Counted from the stretch's first letter, positions 45,107 to 53,617 are shown. The stretch: DNA of 53,617 bases from an uncultured Verrucomicrobiota bacterium (GCA_949285835.1 CASEAR010000041.1:1-53617); one strand, 5' to 3'. A program made the numbers and translations. The notes: generated by a model from the sequence alone, not told the origin.

Positions 45107-46468
45107 TTAAACTCCGATTTCTTCCTTGATAGCTACTGCAATGTCATCTGCCAGCTTATGCGCCGTGGCATCGTCCACGGCTTCCACCATCACTCTGCAC
45201 ATCGGCTGTGTTCCTGAATAACGAACCAGTACCCGGCCGCATCCGGAGAGAGCCTCTTCCGCTGCTTTAATTGCTGATGATGTTTTTGGAAGGGTTTTCA
45301 TTTCGGGTTTTTCTCTGACGGTGACATTTATCAGCCGCTGCGGAGCAGTTTTGAATATCTGCGCAAGTGTTGAGAGTTTTTCACCGCTTGTACGTATTGC
45401 AGTGAGCAGTTGCAGAGCCGTTACAATTCCGTCGCCGGTAGTGTGTTTGTCGAGGAAAATAACATGCCCGGATTGCTCTCCGCCCAGACACGCGCCTTCC
45501 CGTTGCATCATTTCAAGTACGAGCCTGTCTCCCACGCCTGCGTCCATCCATCTTATCCCCATTCTGTCGAAGGCCAGTCGAAGCCCAAGATTACTCATGG
45601 GAGTAATCACCACGAGCTTATTTTTAAGCTGTCCTGCGTCCAACAATTGCTTCGCACATATGGCGATTACATGATCCCCGTCAACCTCCTGACCTTTCTC
45701 GTCGACCGCAATAAGTCTGTCGGCGTCGCCGTCAAATGCCAGACCGATATCTGCTCCGAGCTCTACAACCTTGCGCTTCAAGTCGTCGGTAAACTGCGAT
45801 CCGCAGTTTTCATTTATGTTGAATCCGGAAGGTTCATCATGTATTGTGCAAACTTCTGCTCCTAACTCTGAAAACACCGTTGGCGCAACCTTGTATGACG
45901 CACCGTTGGCACAATCAAGGACGATTTTCATCCCTGCAAGAGTCAGCGAAGCAGGAAACGTCGCCTTGCAAAACTCAATGTAACGTCCGGCTGCATCGTC
46001 AATGCGCTTTGCACGTCCTATTTCCGAATTGGCAGGAATCTTGTCAGAAAAATCCCCGGAAAGAACAATCTCTTCAATTTCTTTCTCGATACTGTCATTA
46101 AGTTTAAAACCATAAGAGGAAAATATCTTTATGCCATTGTCTTCAAACGGGTTGTGGGATGCTGAAATTACGATTCCGGCAACGCAGCGCATTGTTCGCG
46201 TCAGGAAGGCGATCCCAGGGGTGGGAAGGGGACCGGTAAGCATCACATTTACACCCATTGAACATATTCCGGATGTTAGAGCGTTTTCGAGCATATATCC
46301 GCTCAGCCGTGTATCTTTCCCTACGAGTATACGGTTCAGTCCCTGATGATTACGCTTGAGCACGTAGGCTGTCGCCCTGCCCACTGCAAGTGCCGTTTCT
46401 GCCGTTATAGGATATTGATTGGCCGTTCCTCTGATACCATCCGTGCCGAAAAGCTTACCCATTGCCAT
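45107..46468 (-). CDS. glmM: Phosphoglucosamine mutase
   Basis: A 453-residue enzyme converting glucosamine-6-phosphate to glucosamine-1-phosphate for peptidoglycan and lipopolysaccharide. It starts GKLFGTDGIRGTANQYPI, has the active-site serine loop GIVISASHNPFEDNGIKIF, the metal loop FDGDADRLI and the sugar-binding GEQSGHVI. The phosphate-binding loop reads RYSGTQPMCRVMVE, with Gln in place of the commoner Glu; function is probably kept. ATG 46468 and ATG 46462 both follow AGGAG. The open frame upstream to 46642 is not used. First gene of the minus-strand run to cpaF. Confidence 0.94.
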   Translation of the reverse strand: MAMGKLFGTDGIRGTANQYPITAETALAVGRATAYVLKRNHQGLNRILVGKDTRLSGYMLENALTSGICSMGVNVMLTGPLPTPGIAFLTRTMRCVAGIVISASHNPFEDNGIKIFSSYGFKLNDSIEKEIEEIVLSGDFSDKIPANSEIGRAKRIDDAAGRYIEFCKATFPASLTLAGMKIVLDCANGASYKVAPTVFSELGAEVCTIHDEPSGFNINENCGSQFTDDLKRKVVELGADIGLAFDGDADRLIAVDEKGQEVDGDHVIAICAKQLLDAGQLKNKLVVITPMSNLGLRLAFDRMGIRWMDAGVGDRLVLEMMQREGACLGGEQSGHVIFLDKHTTGDGIVTALQLLTAIRTSGEKLSTLAQIFKTAPQRLINVTVREKPEMKTLPKTSSAIKAAEEALSGCGRVLVRYSGTQPMCRVMVEAVDDATAHKLADDIAVAIKEEIGV

Positions 46469-47630
46469 TATCTCCTCAAAAACAAAAACACACCGCCACA
46501 TCCCAACGAAAACATGCCGCAAAGAGGCGAACATCCCCGCCTCGTAAAACGCGGGCTCATTGTAACAGAAGACGCGGTGTTTTCGCAAGCTCCCGAGTTT
46601 GACTAGGTTTATAAGCACGATGAACCAATTGCTCAGCATCATGCGCAGTCAGTTGCATAAACGTAAAGTTCTCGCGTCACAGAAACAAAAGGATTTACGT
46701 TAGTCTTCTGTGAGATGTCGGCAGTCTGTCGTGTGTTTGCGGATGCCGTAATTTTTGTCGAGTTCAAATAGCAATTAAATTGGTCACAGTAATGGCTTCT
46801 GCAACGTACTTGCTGGGCGCAAATCTTTGCTTCCGTCGGTGATATATCGCAGGCGTCATAAAAAGAACGCAATGTATTAAGATCATATAAACATTACAGG
46901 GAAGCAATGCATAGCCGCATAGCCGGACTAACTTTAACGTCCGAACAATAACTCGCGTACGCGGACCTTGCGGTTTGTCCTTCCGATTCTCAGACTGTCA
47001 GACCGCATAGCGGTGACTTACATAGAAGTACGTGCAAGAAACGAACGATTTTTTTTATCAAAGGTTTGGGGCTGTCCCCTCCAACTTTCACGTCGGAAAG
47101 TGCAACTGTCAAAGACGACATTGTGCGTAAACCTCGATGGCGGGTGTAACAGGTTGCATGCATGTTTATGAAACTGCTACATCGTGTCCCCTAACTTTGA
47201 TTGGACTGTCTCCCCCCGCAACGCGCCTGAGAAATCATTGTCGAGACACTTCCCCAAGTTGTTTGTTCTCTTTTGTAAATCACCAATTTCGATACATTAT
47301 TTTCTCTATCTGACAGAATATTTGACAATTGATCGTCGGACGCAGTGCATAAAAGAAAATCAGGTTACAGGTGTGGTTTTTCGTTACATGTTAAAGTTTT
47401 TGCTCCTTCTGCTGTTTGGCGAAAGTCACGTGTTTCGGTGCATCATGATTTATTCTAGCCTCCTGCGCACGGGGTCTAGCTTTCTATTACTCGTTAGTTG
47501 GTTCGTTCTTACCTGATCATAATGGACGTGATCATAATGGACGTGGTTTACTTGGTTTACCGCCATGGGCGGGAAGGAGAAGAGCGACCAATTCTCTCGT
47601 TTCTGCCCTTCACCGAGTATCCCGCCGCAC
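46469..47630. other. Gene-poor region between glmM and IS30 copy B
   Basis: About 1.15 kb with no supported gene. It includes a perfect 15-bp tandem duplication (47514-47543) and, near the IS end, a 14-bp palindrome (47631-47644). Short frames on both strands have no family signature. Confidence 0.5.
47514..47543. repeat. Two perfect tandem copies of a 15-bp unit
   Basis: TGATCATAATGGACG occurs at 47514-47528 and again at 47529-47543, directly followed by a near-duplicate TGGTTTACT / TGGTTTACC. It lies about 100 bp from the end of IS30 copy B. Confidence 0.9.
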
Positions 47631-47644
47631 ATTAAACGTTTAAT
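47631..47644. repeat. 14-bp perfect palindrome at the IS30 copy B end
   Basis: ATTAAACGTTTAAT is self-complementary and overlaps the first bases of the terminal repeat of copy B (TAATGGCAAGAGAAACGTCC). IS30-family elements often choose palindromic targets. Confidence 0.75.
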
Positions 47645-48906
47645 GGCAAGAGAAACGTCCACTAATTTTTTTTCAGAGACAGATATTGGTATTCAGGCAG
47701 TAAGTGAATATACGCATTGGAACACTTTCCGCCGAGGGATTTTCTCGGCATGTTGTTTATGATATTTTCCACTCTTCTGAGTTCTTCGCTGCTGACGCGG
47801 GAGAAGTTGGTTCCTTTTGGGAACCATCTTCTGAAAAGGCGGTTGCAGTTCTCAATTCCGCCTTTCTCGTTGGAGTCGTAGGCACGTGTATAGTAAACCT
47901 TGCACTTCAAGGTGTCCTCAAGCTTTGTCTGGTTGAGGAATTCGCATCCGTTGTGACGGACAAGGCATTGATGATAACGCTGCGTTTGCGTAGGCGCTTT
48001 AAAGCGCGGATGACTTCGGCTTGAGATACAGCATTAAGCTTCTCAACACAGTACCTGCGCGATTTGCGGTCATAGGTGCAGAGTATTCCGCCCTTGCCCT
48101 TGCTCGAAGAAAAGACGGCATCCATTTCCAGATGTCCAAGACATGCCCGGCTGTCGGCCTCTTTTGGCCGGTCGGCAATGCTGTTCCGACTAGGCACGGT
48201 TTTGGCCGGATATGGTATAATCCGAAGTTTCTTTTTCTGCCCGGGATGATATGGCGTGCCGCCATGTTTTGCCTTAAGAAGCCCCGCATCAATGATGTTG
48301 TAAATCGTACGCGGCGACGGAATGTATTTATTTTGATATTTTCTTTGAGTATCATAGAGACGCTGTAAGGAGACATTTTATCGTTGAGAATAAGGTTGGA
48401 AAATTGTTCTGCTGTGAAAGGAGACGTCTTGATCCGCGGTTTTTTGTTTGCTGCTCAGCGTGGCATTGTGTCCACCCCGCCGCCCCAGCGTCATGCCTCG
48501 ATGTAGTCGAATCTTCGTTCATGTTTGCCACGCCTTCGGATGTCAGGCGTTAAAATTGCCCCTGAGGTACGCCTTTGCAGCTCGCGTCTCCAAAGTGTCT
48601 GCGAGACGCCGTGTGTCTTTGCAAAAGCCAGAATGGAAATGCTGCCTGGCTTCGTCCTGAGCTAGTTATTCCATGCCTTGCCCAGACGTTCGCGGTCTTC
48701 AAACTTAAGATGTGCCCGTGGATGAGAATATTTGCTATACTCCGCCATGATGTTTTTCCCCGCGTGGATTGCCTTTATTAGCAGAAAGCGAAACATCACT
48801 GTTTTCCGGAAATGATCTGCCCGCACGGCGGGAATGCGCATCTCCAGGGCGTTTCTTTTCATGTCTGCAATCCTTCCTTTAGGTATGGACGTTACATTCT
48901 GCAACC
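47640..48906 (-). mobile_element. Degenerate IS30-family element, copy B (fullest copy)
   Basis: A near full-length but broken element of about 1.26 kb read on the minus strand. Imperfect terminal repeats are visible: GGCAAGAGAAACGTCCA at 47645-47661 and GCAGAATGTAACGTCCATA (reverse complement) at about 48884-48902. The transposase can be pieced together in order. The helix-turn-helix part is GKAWNN, stop, RTKPGSISILAFAKTHGVSQ. Then come the YNIIDAGLLKAK block and the catalytic core with LEMDAVF, VTTD(N)GCEF and NEKGGIENCNRLFRRWFPKG, the D-D-E triad of IS30. It ends LPEYQYLSLKKN. In-frame stops (TAG after GKAWNN, TGA after YIEA) and several frameshifts make it a pseudogene. Confidence 0.85.
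47662..48197 (-). pseudogene. IS30 transposase catalytic core, frameshifted
   Basis: Two overlapping frames encode the core. 48197-47907 gives CLGHLEMDAVFSSSKGKGG through VTTD. A frameshift near 47910-47945 then moves the reading to 47910-47662, which carries KVYYTRAYDSNEKGGIENC, RRWFPKGTNFSRV and the C-terminus. All three acidic residues survive, but in different frames. Confidence 0.8.
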
Positions 48907-48936
48907 TTCCCTGAAATCGTTTCATGATGCATTGTC

Positions 48937-48965
48937 TTGACGGAGTATGTATCTTATGGGATAAT
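48937..48965 (+). promoter_or_regulatory. Sigma70-type promoter of the radical SAM gene
   Basis: TTGACG (48937-48942) and GATAAT (48960-48965) are separated by exactly 17 bp. The leader is about 30 nt, with AAGGGG before GTG 49001. The promoter begins only about 30 bp outside the left end of IS30 copy B. Confidence 0.65.
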
Positions 48966-49000
48966 GATACGTATTTCTTCGGAACACAGTAAGGGGCAAC

Positions 49001-49924
49001 GTGTTGGAATCGGTTGAAATAAAAAGTTGTCAGCTTTGTCCGCGGCTATGCAGGGCGGACAGGAGCGGTGGCCGTGTGGGCTATTGCCGTGCAGGAAGCA
49101 CGGTTCGCGTGTTCCGTTGGGGTCCGCACAACGGCGAAGAGCCGCCGATTTCCGGCAGCCGCGGATCTGGGACAATTTTCTTTTCTCACTGTTCTTTAGG
49201 TTGTCTTTATTGTCAAAACTATCCATGGAGCGCTGGCGGGCAGGGGGATGATGTCGGAATAGACGGCCTTTGTGAGATAATGAATGAGCTTCATTCTTCA
49301 GGATGTCACAATTGGAATCTTGTCACGCCGGGGCCCTGGCTGCCATACATTGAAATCGCAGCTGAGAAGGTTCGCGGCGGAGGTGTGGATCTTCCTTTTG
49401 TATACAACACGAGCGGCTACGAAGTTGTCGATGTAGTTTCAGAATATAAGGACTTGATGGATATCGTTCTCACTGACCTGAGGTATTCCTCGGACGAAAC
49501 TGCGCGTGAGGCGTCAAATGCGCCGGATTACATACGGTATGCGCGTGAGTTTGTGAAGTGGTGTACAAAAGAAATCGGGCCGTTGGAGATAGACGGCAAC
49601 GGTGTCGCTGTTCACGGTACAGTTGTAAGGATACTTGTTCTTCCCGGTCATGCGGACGAGGCGGTAAAGAGTCTGGAATGGATAGCCGACGAGTGTGGAA
49701 CAGACACCTCTATAAGTGTGATGGCTCAGTATACTCCGGTTCATAAAGCGCTTGAGAATCCGGGATGGGACAGGTGCATAACGAAAGAGGAATACGAACA
49801 GGTGACTGAAAGCGTTGAGCGCCTAGGTTTTGAAAATGGGTGGATACAAGAATTCGGGGTACCGCCGCCGCCTGACTTAGTCGGGTGCAACATGAGTCCG
49901 GGAGGACCTTCGCACGGCATTTGA
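49001..49924 (+). CDS. Radical SAM protein, PflX/pyruvate formate-lyase-activase-like
   Basis: A 307-residue radical SAM enzyme. The cluster-binding motif is CSLGCLYCQN (Cys-x3-Cys-x2-Cys), preceded by an N-terminal cysteine group (CQLCPRLCRADR.GG..GYCRAG) typical of PflX-like proteins. SAM-binding parts are NLVTPGPWLPYI and LVLPGHADEAVKSLEWI. This group resembles the activases that install glycyl radicals or modify small partners, but the substrate is unknown and no glycyl-radical enzyme lies nearby. It starts with GTG 49001, preceded by AAGGGG. It ends 133 bp before yebC. Confidence 0.88.
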   Translation: MLESVEIKSCQLCPRLCRADRSGGRVGYCRAGSTVRVFRWGPHNGEEPPISGSRGSGTIFFSHCSLGCLYCQNYPWSAGGQGDDVGIDGLCEIMNELHSSGCHNWNLVTPGPWLPYIEIAAEKVRGGGVDLPFVYNTSGYEVVDVVSEYKDLMDIVLTDLRYSSDETAREASNAPDYIRYAREFVKWCTKEIGPLEIDGNGVAVHGTVVRILVLPGHADEAVKSLEWIADECGTDTSISVMAQYTPVHKALENPGWDRCITKEEYEQVTESVERLGFENGWIQEFGVPPPPDLVGCNMSPGGPSHGI

Positions 49925-50057
49925 CAGTGTGATTCCCATACGGATCGGATGTTGAGGAAAAGATGCGGTATCGCAACGACGGTTGGAAAATACATTAGAA
50001 TACACAATGAGTTGAGACGGTTAAGATGGACCGTCCACCAAATACACGGAGAGACAG

Positions 50058-50810
50058 ATGAGCGGTCATAGTAAATGGGCTACGATCAAACACAAGAAGG
50101 GCGCGGCGGATGCAAAGCGCGGCAAGATGTTCAGCAAGCTTGCCAAGGAAATCATGATTGCTGCCAAATCTGGCGGTGATCCGTCAATGAATCCTACGCT
50201 TCGCACGGTTATCCAGAAGGCAAAAGCAATCAACATGCCCAATGATAACATAAATAACGCCATTAAAAAGGGCACCGGCGGCGGGTCTTCTGCAAACATT
50301 GAGGAGATCACGTATGAGGGGTATGCTGCCGGAGGAATTGGTCTGATAGTTAATGTTCTCACCGACAATAAGAACCGTGCTGCGGCGGAGATTGGACACA
50401 TATTCAAGCGCAATGGTTCTGAATTTGCAACGCGTGGTTCTGTAGCACGCAATTTTGAAAGGCGTGGTCAGATTATAGTTGAGAAATCTGCTGCAGAAGA
50501 AGACAAGCTTATGGAGATTGTCCTCGAAGCGGGGGCTGACGATATGAGCACGGATGACGAGGGATATGAGATACTTACACAGCCGAATGCATATCAGGCT
50601 GTAGCGTCCGCGCTTGAGGAAGCTGGTGTGCCTACCGTAAGTTCTGATATCGTCTATCTGCCTATGGTGACGAAAGAGCTTACAGATCTTGCAAAGGTCA
50701 AAGCTCTTCTTAAGTTTGTTGACGTCCTTGAGGATAATGACGACGTTCAGAATGTTTATCATGATGCGGATATTCCGGACGATCTGCTGGCACAGGCAGA
50801 AGAAGACTGA
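50058..50810 (+). CDS. yebC: YebC/PmpR family transcriptional/translational regulator
   Basis: A 250-residue protein of normal length. The start MSGHSKWATIKHKKGAADAK is the family signature. RGKMFSKLAKEIMIAAKSGG and NMPNDNINNAIKKGTGG follow, and the middle domain has YEGYAAGGIGLIVNVLTDN. Members act as DNA-binding regulators or, as shown for relatives, help the ribosome through difficult proline stretches. GGAGAG precedes ATG 50058. Confidence 0.95.
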   Translation: MSGHSKWATIKHKKGAADAKRGKMFSKLAKEIMIAAKSGGDPSMNPTLRTVIQKAKAINMPNDNINNAIKKGTGGGSSANIEEITYEGYAAGGIGLIVNVLTDNKNRAAAEIGHIFKRNGSEFATRGSVARNFERRGQIIVEKSAAEEDKLMEIVLEAGADDMSTDDEGYEILTQPNAYQAVASALEEAGVPTVSSDIVYLPMVTKELTDLAKVKALLKFVDVLEDNDDVQNVYHDADIPDDLLAQAEED

Positions 50811-50928
50811 TTATGCTTGAGAACCCGCCGCACTGCCAATGTACGATGTGCGTTTTTGTGCCGGGCGGCGGGTTTCGTGCACCGGCATTCTTTTACTGAC
50901 GTTTTTGCGTGCGCAGGGAAAGATATGT

Positions 50929-52068
50929 ATGAAAGAATTGGCATATGTGCTGATAAATCCGTATACGATAAGAAAGTCACGTCTGGGCGGAGTAATTGCT
51001 CGTTATCTCAGCAGGACTGATCTGCGGCTTGTCGCTGCCAGGATGTTTGGCCCTAGCATGGAGTTGGCGGAGGGATATGCGCGCTGCGTCGTTGAGCGTG
51101 AAGACGGCACCCCTGAAATGAACAGGCTGATAGCAGATTACGTAACGAAGGAATACGCCCCGAATGTTTCTACAGGCCGTTCCCATCGATGTATGTGTCT
51201 GCTTTTTGAAGGAGAAGACGCCATTCGCAAAATATGGGAGGTTACGGGGTCGGTAACGCTCAGGTGGGGATGCGGACAAACTGTGCGCGAGACGTATGGC
51301 GACTATATTCAAAATGACAGCGGTGAGGTTACGTATTTTGAGCCGGCGGTTCTTGTCGGTCCTACAAAGGATTTCGTAAACAGGACACTTCGGCTTTTAT
51401 GTGAACATATACCGGGTGAGTCCGGGTTGGTGAATTCGCATAACGAAGAGAAAACACTTGTGATGCTTAAGCCGGACAACTTCCAACGGCCATCACTGAG
51501 AGCCGGAAATATAATCGACTTGCTTTCGTCGTCCGGATTGCGCATTGTCGCCACAAAGAAGTTTTCAATGACGGTCTCTCAGGCAGAGTCTTTCTATGGT
51601 CCTGTCGTCAAGTCGTTGACAGAAAAATTCCCGGTTTTCGGCGCTGCTCGTGTGGCGTCTGCCGTGAGCCGGGAGTTGGGGTTCAGCGTTACGGATGAAG
51701 AGGCTGCCGGACTTTGCACAAAAATTGCCGAACGTTTCGCTCGTAATCAGTTTGAAGACATTGTCGAGTTTATGACCGGGTACCGCCCTTCAGACGTCCC
51801 GGAACGGGAGAAGGATATCAGAGCCGGAGCGGAGTGCCTTGGACTCGTGTATGAGGGCGAGAATGCCGTTGCAAAAATAAGGGACATCCTCGGCGCGACA
51901 GATCCTAGCAAGGCTCGTCCTGGTTCGGTACGCAGGGAGTTTGGCACAAATATAATGGTAAATGCGGCTCACGCTTCGGATTCTCCTGAGAATGCCGAGC
52001 GGGAGATGAAAATAATTGATATTCTCGGGGACAATATGTCTCCGTTCATCAGGAAATATTGTTATTAA
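50929..52068 (+). CDS. Double-domain nucleoside diphosphate kinase, N-domain catalytically dead
   Basis: A 379-residue protein made of two NDK-like halves, whereas bacterial NDK is usually about 140 residues. The C-terminal half (about 175-379) has MLKPDNFQRPSLRAGNII, VYEGENAVAKIRDILGATDP, RREFGTNIMVNAAHASDSPE and the phosphohistidine His348. It carries an extra ~45-residue insertion (about 240-285). The N-terminal half (1-150) keeps the fold pattern (VLINPYTIRKSRLGGVIARYL, LLFEGEDAIRKIWEVTG, GCGQTVRETYGDYI). It lacks the KPD motif, the active histidine and the HxSDS loop, so it should not be catalytic. It may be a regulatory or dimerising half. ATG 50929 fits the domain start; yebC is 118 bp upstream. 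Confidence 0.85.
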   Translation: MKELAYVLINPYTIRKSRLGGVIARYLSRTDLRLVAARMFGPSMELAEGYARCVVEREDGTPEMNRLIADYVTKEYAPNVSTGRSHRCMCLLFEGEDAIRKIWEVTGSVTLRWGCGQTVRETYGDYIQNDSGEVTYFEPAVLVGPTKDFVNRTLRLLCEHIPGESGLVNSHNEEKTLVMLKPDNFQRPSLRAGNIIDLLSSSGLRIVATKKFSMTVSQAESFYGPVVKSLTEKFPVFGAARVASAVSRELGFSVTDEEAAGLCTKIAERFARNQFEDIVEFMTGYRPSDVPEREKDIRAGAECLGLVYEGENAVAKIRDILGATDPSKARPGSVRREFGTNIMVNAAHASDSPENAEREMKIIDILGDNMSPFIRKYCY

Positions 52069-52139
52069 TTTCACATGCGTTGTCCGGTGCTGTTCCGGAG
52101 GATTCCAGCATATGATATTTTCATGACAGGGAACGGACG

Positions 52140-53309
52140 ATGAATGAGCGTCTAAAATACATACAGCCATCGGCCACGCTGGCAATAAGTGCAAAGGCTA
52201 AGCAACTCGCAGCCGATGGAGTTCGTGTTTGTAATTTTGCAGCCGGAGAGCCGGATTTTGATACTCCGCAAATAATTAAAAACGCATGCTGCAAAGCATT
52301 AGACAATGGATTGACAAAGTACACTCCTGTGCAGGGGATTCCCAAGCTTTGTTCTGTGATATCTGAAAAATTGCGCAAATGCAATAATTTGAATTATTCC
52401 CCGGAGCAGGTAATTGTCAGCGGAGGAGGAAAGCAGTCGCTTTCGACGGCGTTTCTGGCTTTGCTTAATCCAGGAGACGAAGTTATAATACCAGCTCCGT
52501 ACTGGCTCAGCTACCCGGAAATGGTGAGAATAGCCGGCGGGGTGCCCGTTTTTGTTGAAGGAGACGAATCGGACGGCTTCCGGCTGTCGCCGAAAAAACT
52601 GGAGGCGGCTATAACGGATAGGACAGTCGCGTTTGTTTTGAACTCACCATCCAATCCGACCGGTTTAGTTTACAGTGCAGGAGAATTGCGTCAATTTGGT
52701 GAGATTTGTGTCCGCCGTAATGTATGGATTATTTCGGACGAGATGTACGAGCGCATGATTTACGGCGGGGAAAAGCATGTAAGCATAGCTTCCCTCTCCG
52801 ATGAAATCTACGAACATACCCTTACAGTCAATGGCGTATCCAAGGCTTATGCAATGACGGGATGGCGGATAGGATATGCTGCAGGTCCTCTGCCATTTAT
52901 AAAGGCTATGTCAAAGGTTCAGAGTCACTTGTCTTCTGCTCCGGCGACATTCTCTCAAATGGGGGCCATGGAAGCACTTATGAATGCAGAGAAAGATATT
53001 CAGCCTATGCTGAAGGCCTTTGCGGAGCGCAATGAGCTTATGTTCAGACTGCTGTCCGAAATCGATGGGATCAGGTGTCAGCGTCCGATGGGTGCGTTTT
53101 ATATGTTCCCGAACATATCTGCATTCGGAATGAATTCCGTGGATTTCGCCACAAGATTAATCACAGAGAAACATGTTGCGGCGGTGCCCGGAGTTTCTTT
53201 TGGAAGTCCGGAAAATCTCAGGTTCAGTTATGCCTGCGGCAAAGAGGAAATTGAAGAGGGGATGCGGCGTCTCAAAGAGTTTTGTGACACGCTTCCGCGT
53301 GTGTCGTGA
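52140..53309 (+). CDS. Class I PLP-dependent aminotransferase (aspartate aminotransferase type)
   Basis: A 389-residue fold-type I aminotransferase. It opens MNERLKYIQPSATLAISAKAKQL and has AAGEPDFDTP (substrate arginine loop), FVLNSPSNPTG, ISDEMYERMIYGG, and the PLP lysine in VNGVSKAYAMTGWRIGY. The C-terminal SFGSPENLRFSYA supplies the carboxylate-binding arginine. This matches thermophile-type aspartate aminotransferases (subgroup Ib), which exchange amino groups between aspartate and 2-oxoglutarate; related members use prephenate. 54 bp lie between it and the cmk start. Confidence 0.93.
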   Translation: MNERLKYIQPSATLAISAKAKQLAADGVRVCNFAAGEPDFDTPQIIKNACCKALDNGLTKYTPVQGIPKLCSVISEKLRKCNNLNYSPEQVIVSGGGKQSLSTAFLALLNPGDEVIIPAPYWLSYPEMVRIAGGVPVFVEGDESDGFRLSPKKLEAAITDRTVAFVLNSPSNPTGLVYSAGELRQFGEICVRRNVWIISDEMYERMIYGGEKHVSIASLSDEIYEHTLTVNGVSKAYAMTGWRIGYAAGPLPFIKAMSKVQSHLSSAPATFSQMGAMEALMNAEKDIQPMLKAFAERNELMFRLLSEIDGIRCQRPMGAFYMFPNISAFGMNSVDFATRLITEKHVAAVPGVSFGSPENLRFSYACGKEEIEEGMRRLKEFCDTLPRVS

Positions 53310-53362
53310 TCTTTGGCTGTGTGTCAGGGACAAAGTGCTGTCTATTTCTGCATGGGAAGTGT

Positions 53363-53617
53363 ATGTCTTACGTAATATGTGTTGACGGCCCAGCGGCCTC
53401 AGGAAAATCTACAGTTGGCAGGCTTGTGTCCAACAAGTTGGGATGTTTATATGTTGATTCCGGTGCGTTATACCGTATTGTTACGTGGCGCGCGCTGATG
53501 TCTGGCATTGACACAGATGATGCTGGGGCTGTGGCCTCCTTTGCTTCTGCGATTTGTCCGGTATTCAGAATAAGGGACAATCGTGTTGTTTGTGAGACAA
53601 ACGGAGAAGAGCCTGGC
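53363..53617 (+). CDS. cmk: Cytidylate kinase, N-terminal part (runs off the window)
   Basis: The first 85 codons of a (d)CMP kinase. MSYVICVDGPAASGKSTVGRLVS supplies the P-loop (GPAASGKS), followed by YVDSGALYRIVTWRAL, where CMP kinases have the conserved D(T/S)G(A)(L/M)YR substrate loop. It recycles CMP and dCMP to the diphosphates. GGAAG precedes the ATG. The C-terminus lies beyond the window edge. Confidence 0.9.
   Translation, partial: MSYVICVDGPAASGKSTVGRLVSNKLGCLYVDSGALYRIVTWRALMSGIDTDDAGAVASFASAICPVFRIRDNRVVCETNGEEPG

Noticed and set aside
158-48906. Inverted IS30 copies A and B as the ends of a 47-kb composite transposon
   Set aside because: Both copies are broken, differ strongly from each other, and the DNA between them is mostly core housekeeping genes (tmk, holB, rnr, pyrF, parB, glmM).
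51420-51460. Double NDK as an artefact of a missed stop between two genes
   Set aside because: The frame is continuous between the halves with no internal ribosome site before the second half, and the first half shows the expected fold pattern of its own.

Overview
The window looks like chromosomal DNA of a Gram-negative, polysaccharide-degrading bacterium of the PVC group, most likely a Kiritimatiellota or Lentisphaerota relative. This is inferred from a GntR-type regulator with a LacI-like sensor half, secreted beta-strand-repeat proteins next to a glycoside hydrolase, a uroporphyrinogen-decarboxylase-family protein outside any haem locus, scattered Tad pilus genes with an FHA-CpaF fusion, and a tmk-holB pair. 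No 16S gene is present to confirm it. Most genes are housekeeping and look intact. Mobile DNA is present only as decayed remnants.

Layout. 1-2160 is a graveyard: a broken IS30-family element (copy A) followed by a gutted group II intron. 2264-3870 holds tmk and holB, then a poor stretch and a tRNA-Val. 5423-7086 (minus) carries a DUF486 membrane protein and a secreted CE7-type esterase. 7238-10937 is a tightly overlapping run of oligopeptide-binding protein, gluQ and OppD-type ATPase, ended by a 5' fragment of the same IS30 element (copy C). 11271-19277 runs tadB, tex, rsmI, rnr and two patatin-like phospholipases. 20169-27008 (minus) is a four-gene polysaccharide operon: glycoside hydrolase, two secreted beta-strand proteins and a GntR/LacI regulator, preceded by an 18-bp perfect palindrome over the promoter. 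28344-37988 contains ppdK, an FHA-sigma54 activator, a YraN-like protein, an MscS channel, a UroD-family protein, pyrF and parB. 38197-46468 is a minus-strand run of glmM, glycosyltransferase, cpaB, FHA-cpaF, an oligopeptide-type permease and a large cytoplasmic protein of uncertain function. 47640-48906 is IS30 copy B. 49001-53617 holds a radical SAM protein, yebC, a double-domain NDK, an aminotransferase and the start of cmk.

The main ideas for follow-up are these. (1) Tad genes (tadB versus cpaB-cpaF) and oligopeptide-transporter genes (binding protein and ATPase versus permease) are each split between the same two places. A single inversion of about 30 kb would put both sets back together in the right orientation. 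(2) A nucleoside diphosphate kinase is fused to a second, catalytically dead NDK-like domain. (3) The polysaccharide operon encodes its own likely repressor and has a candidate operator. (4) An FHA domain is fused to the pilus ATPase, and a second FHA domain sits on a sigma54 activator. No CRISPR array, rRNA operon or intact transposon was seen.
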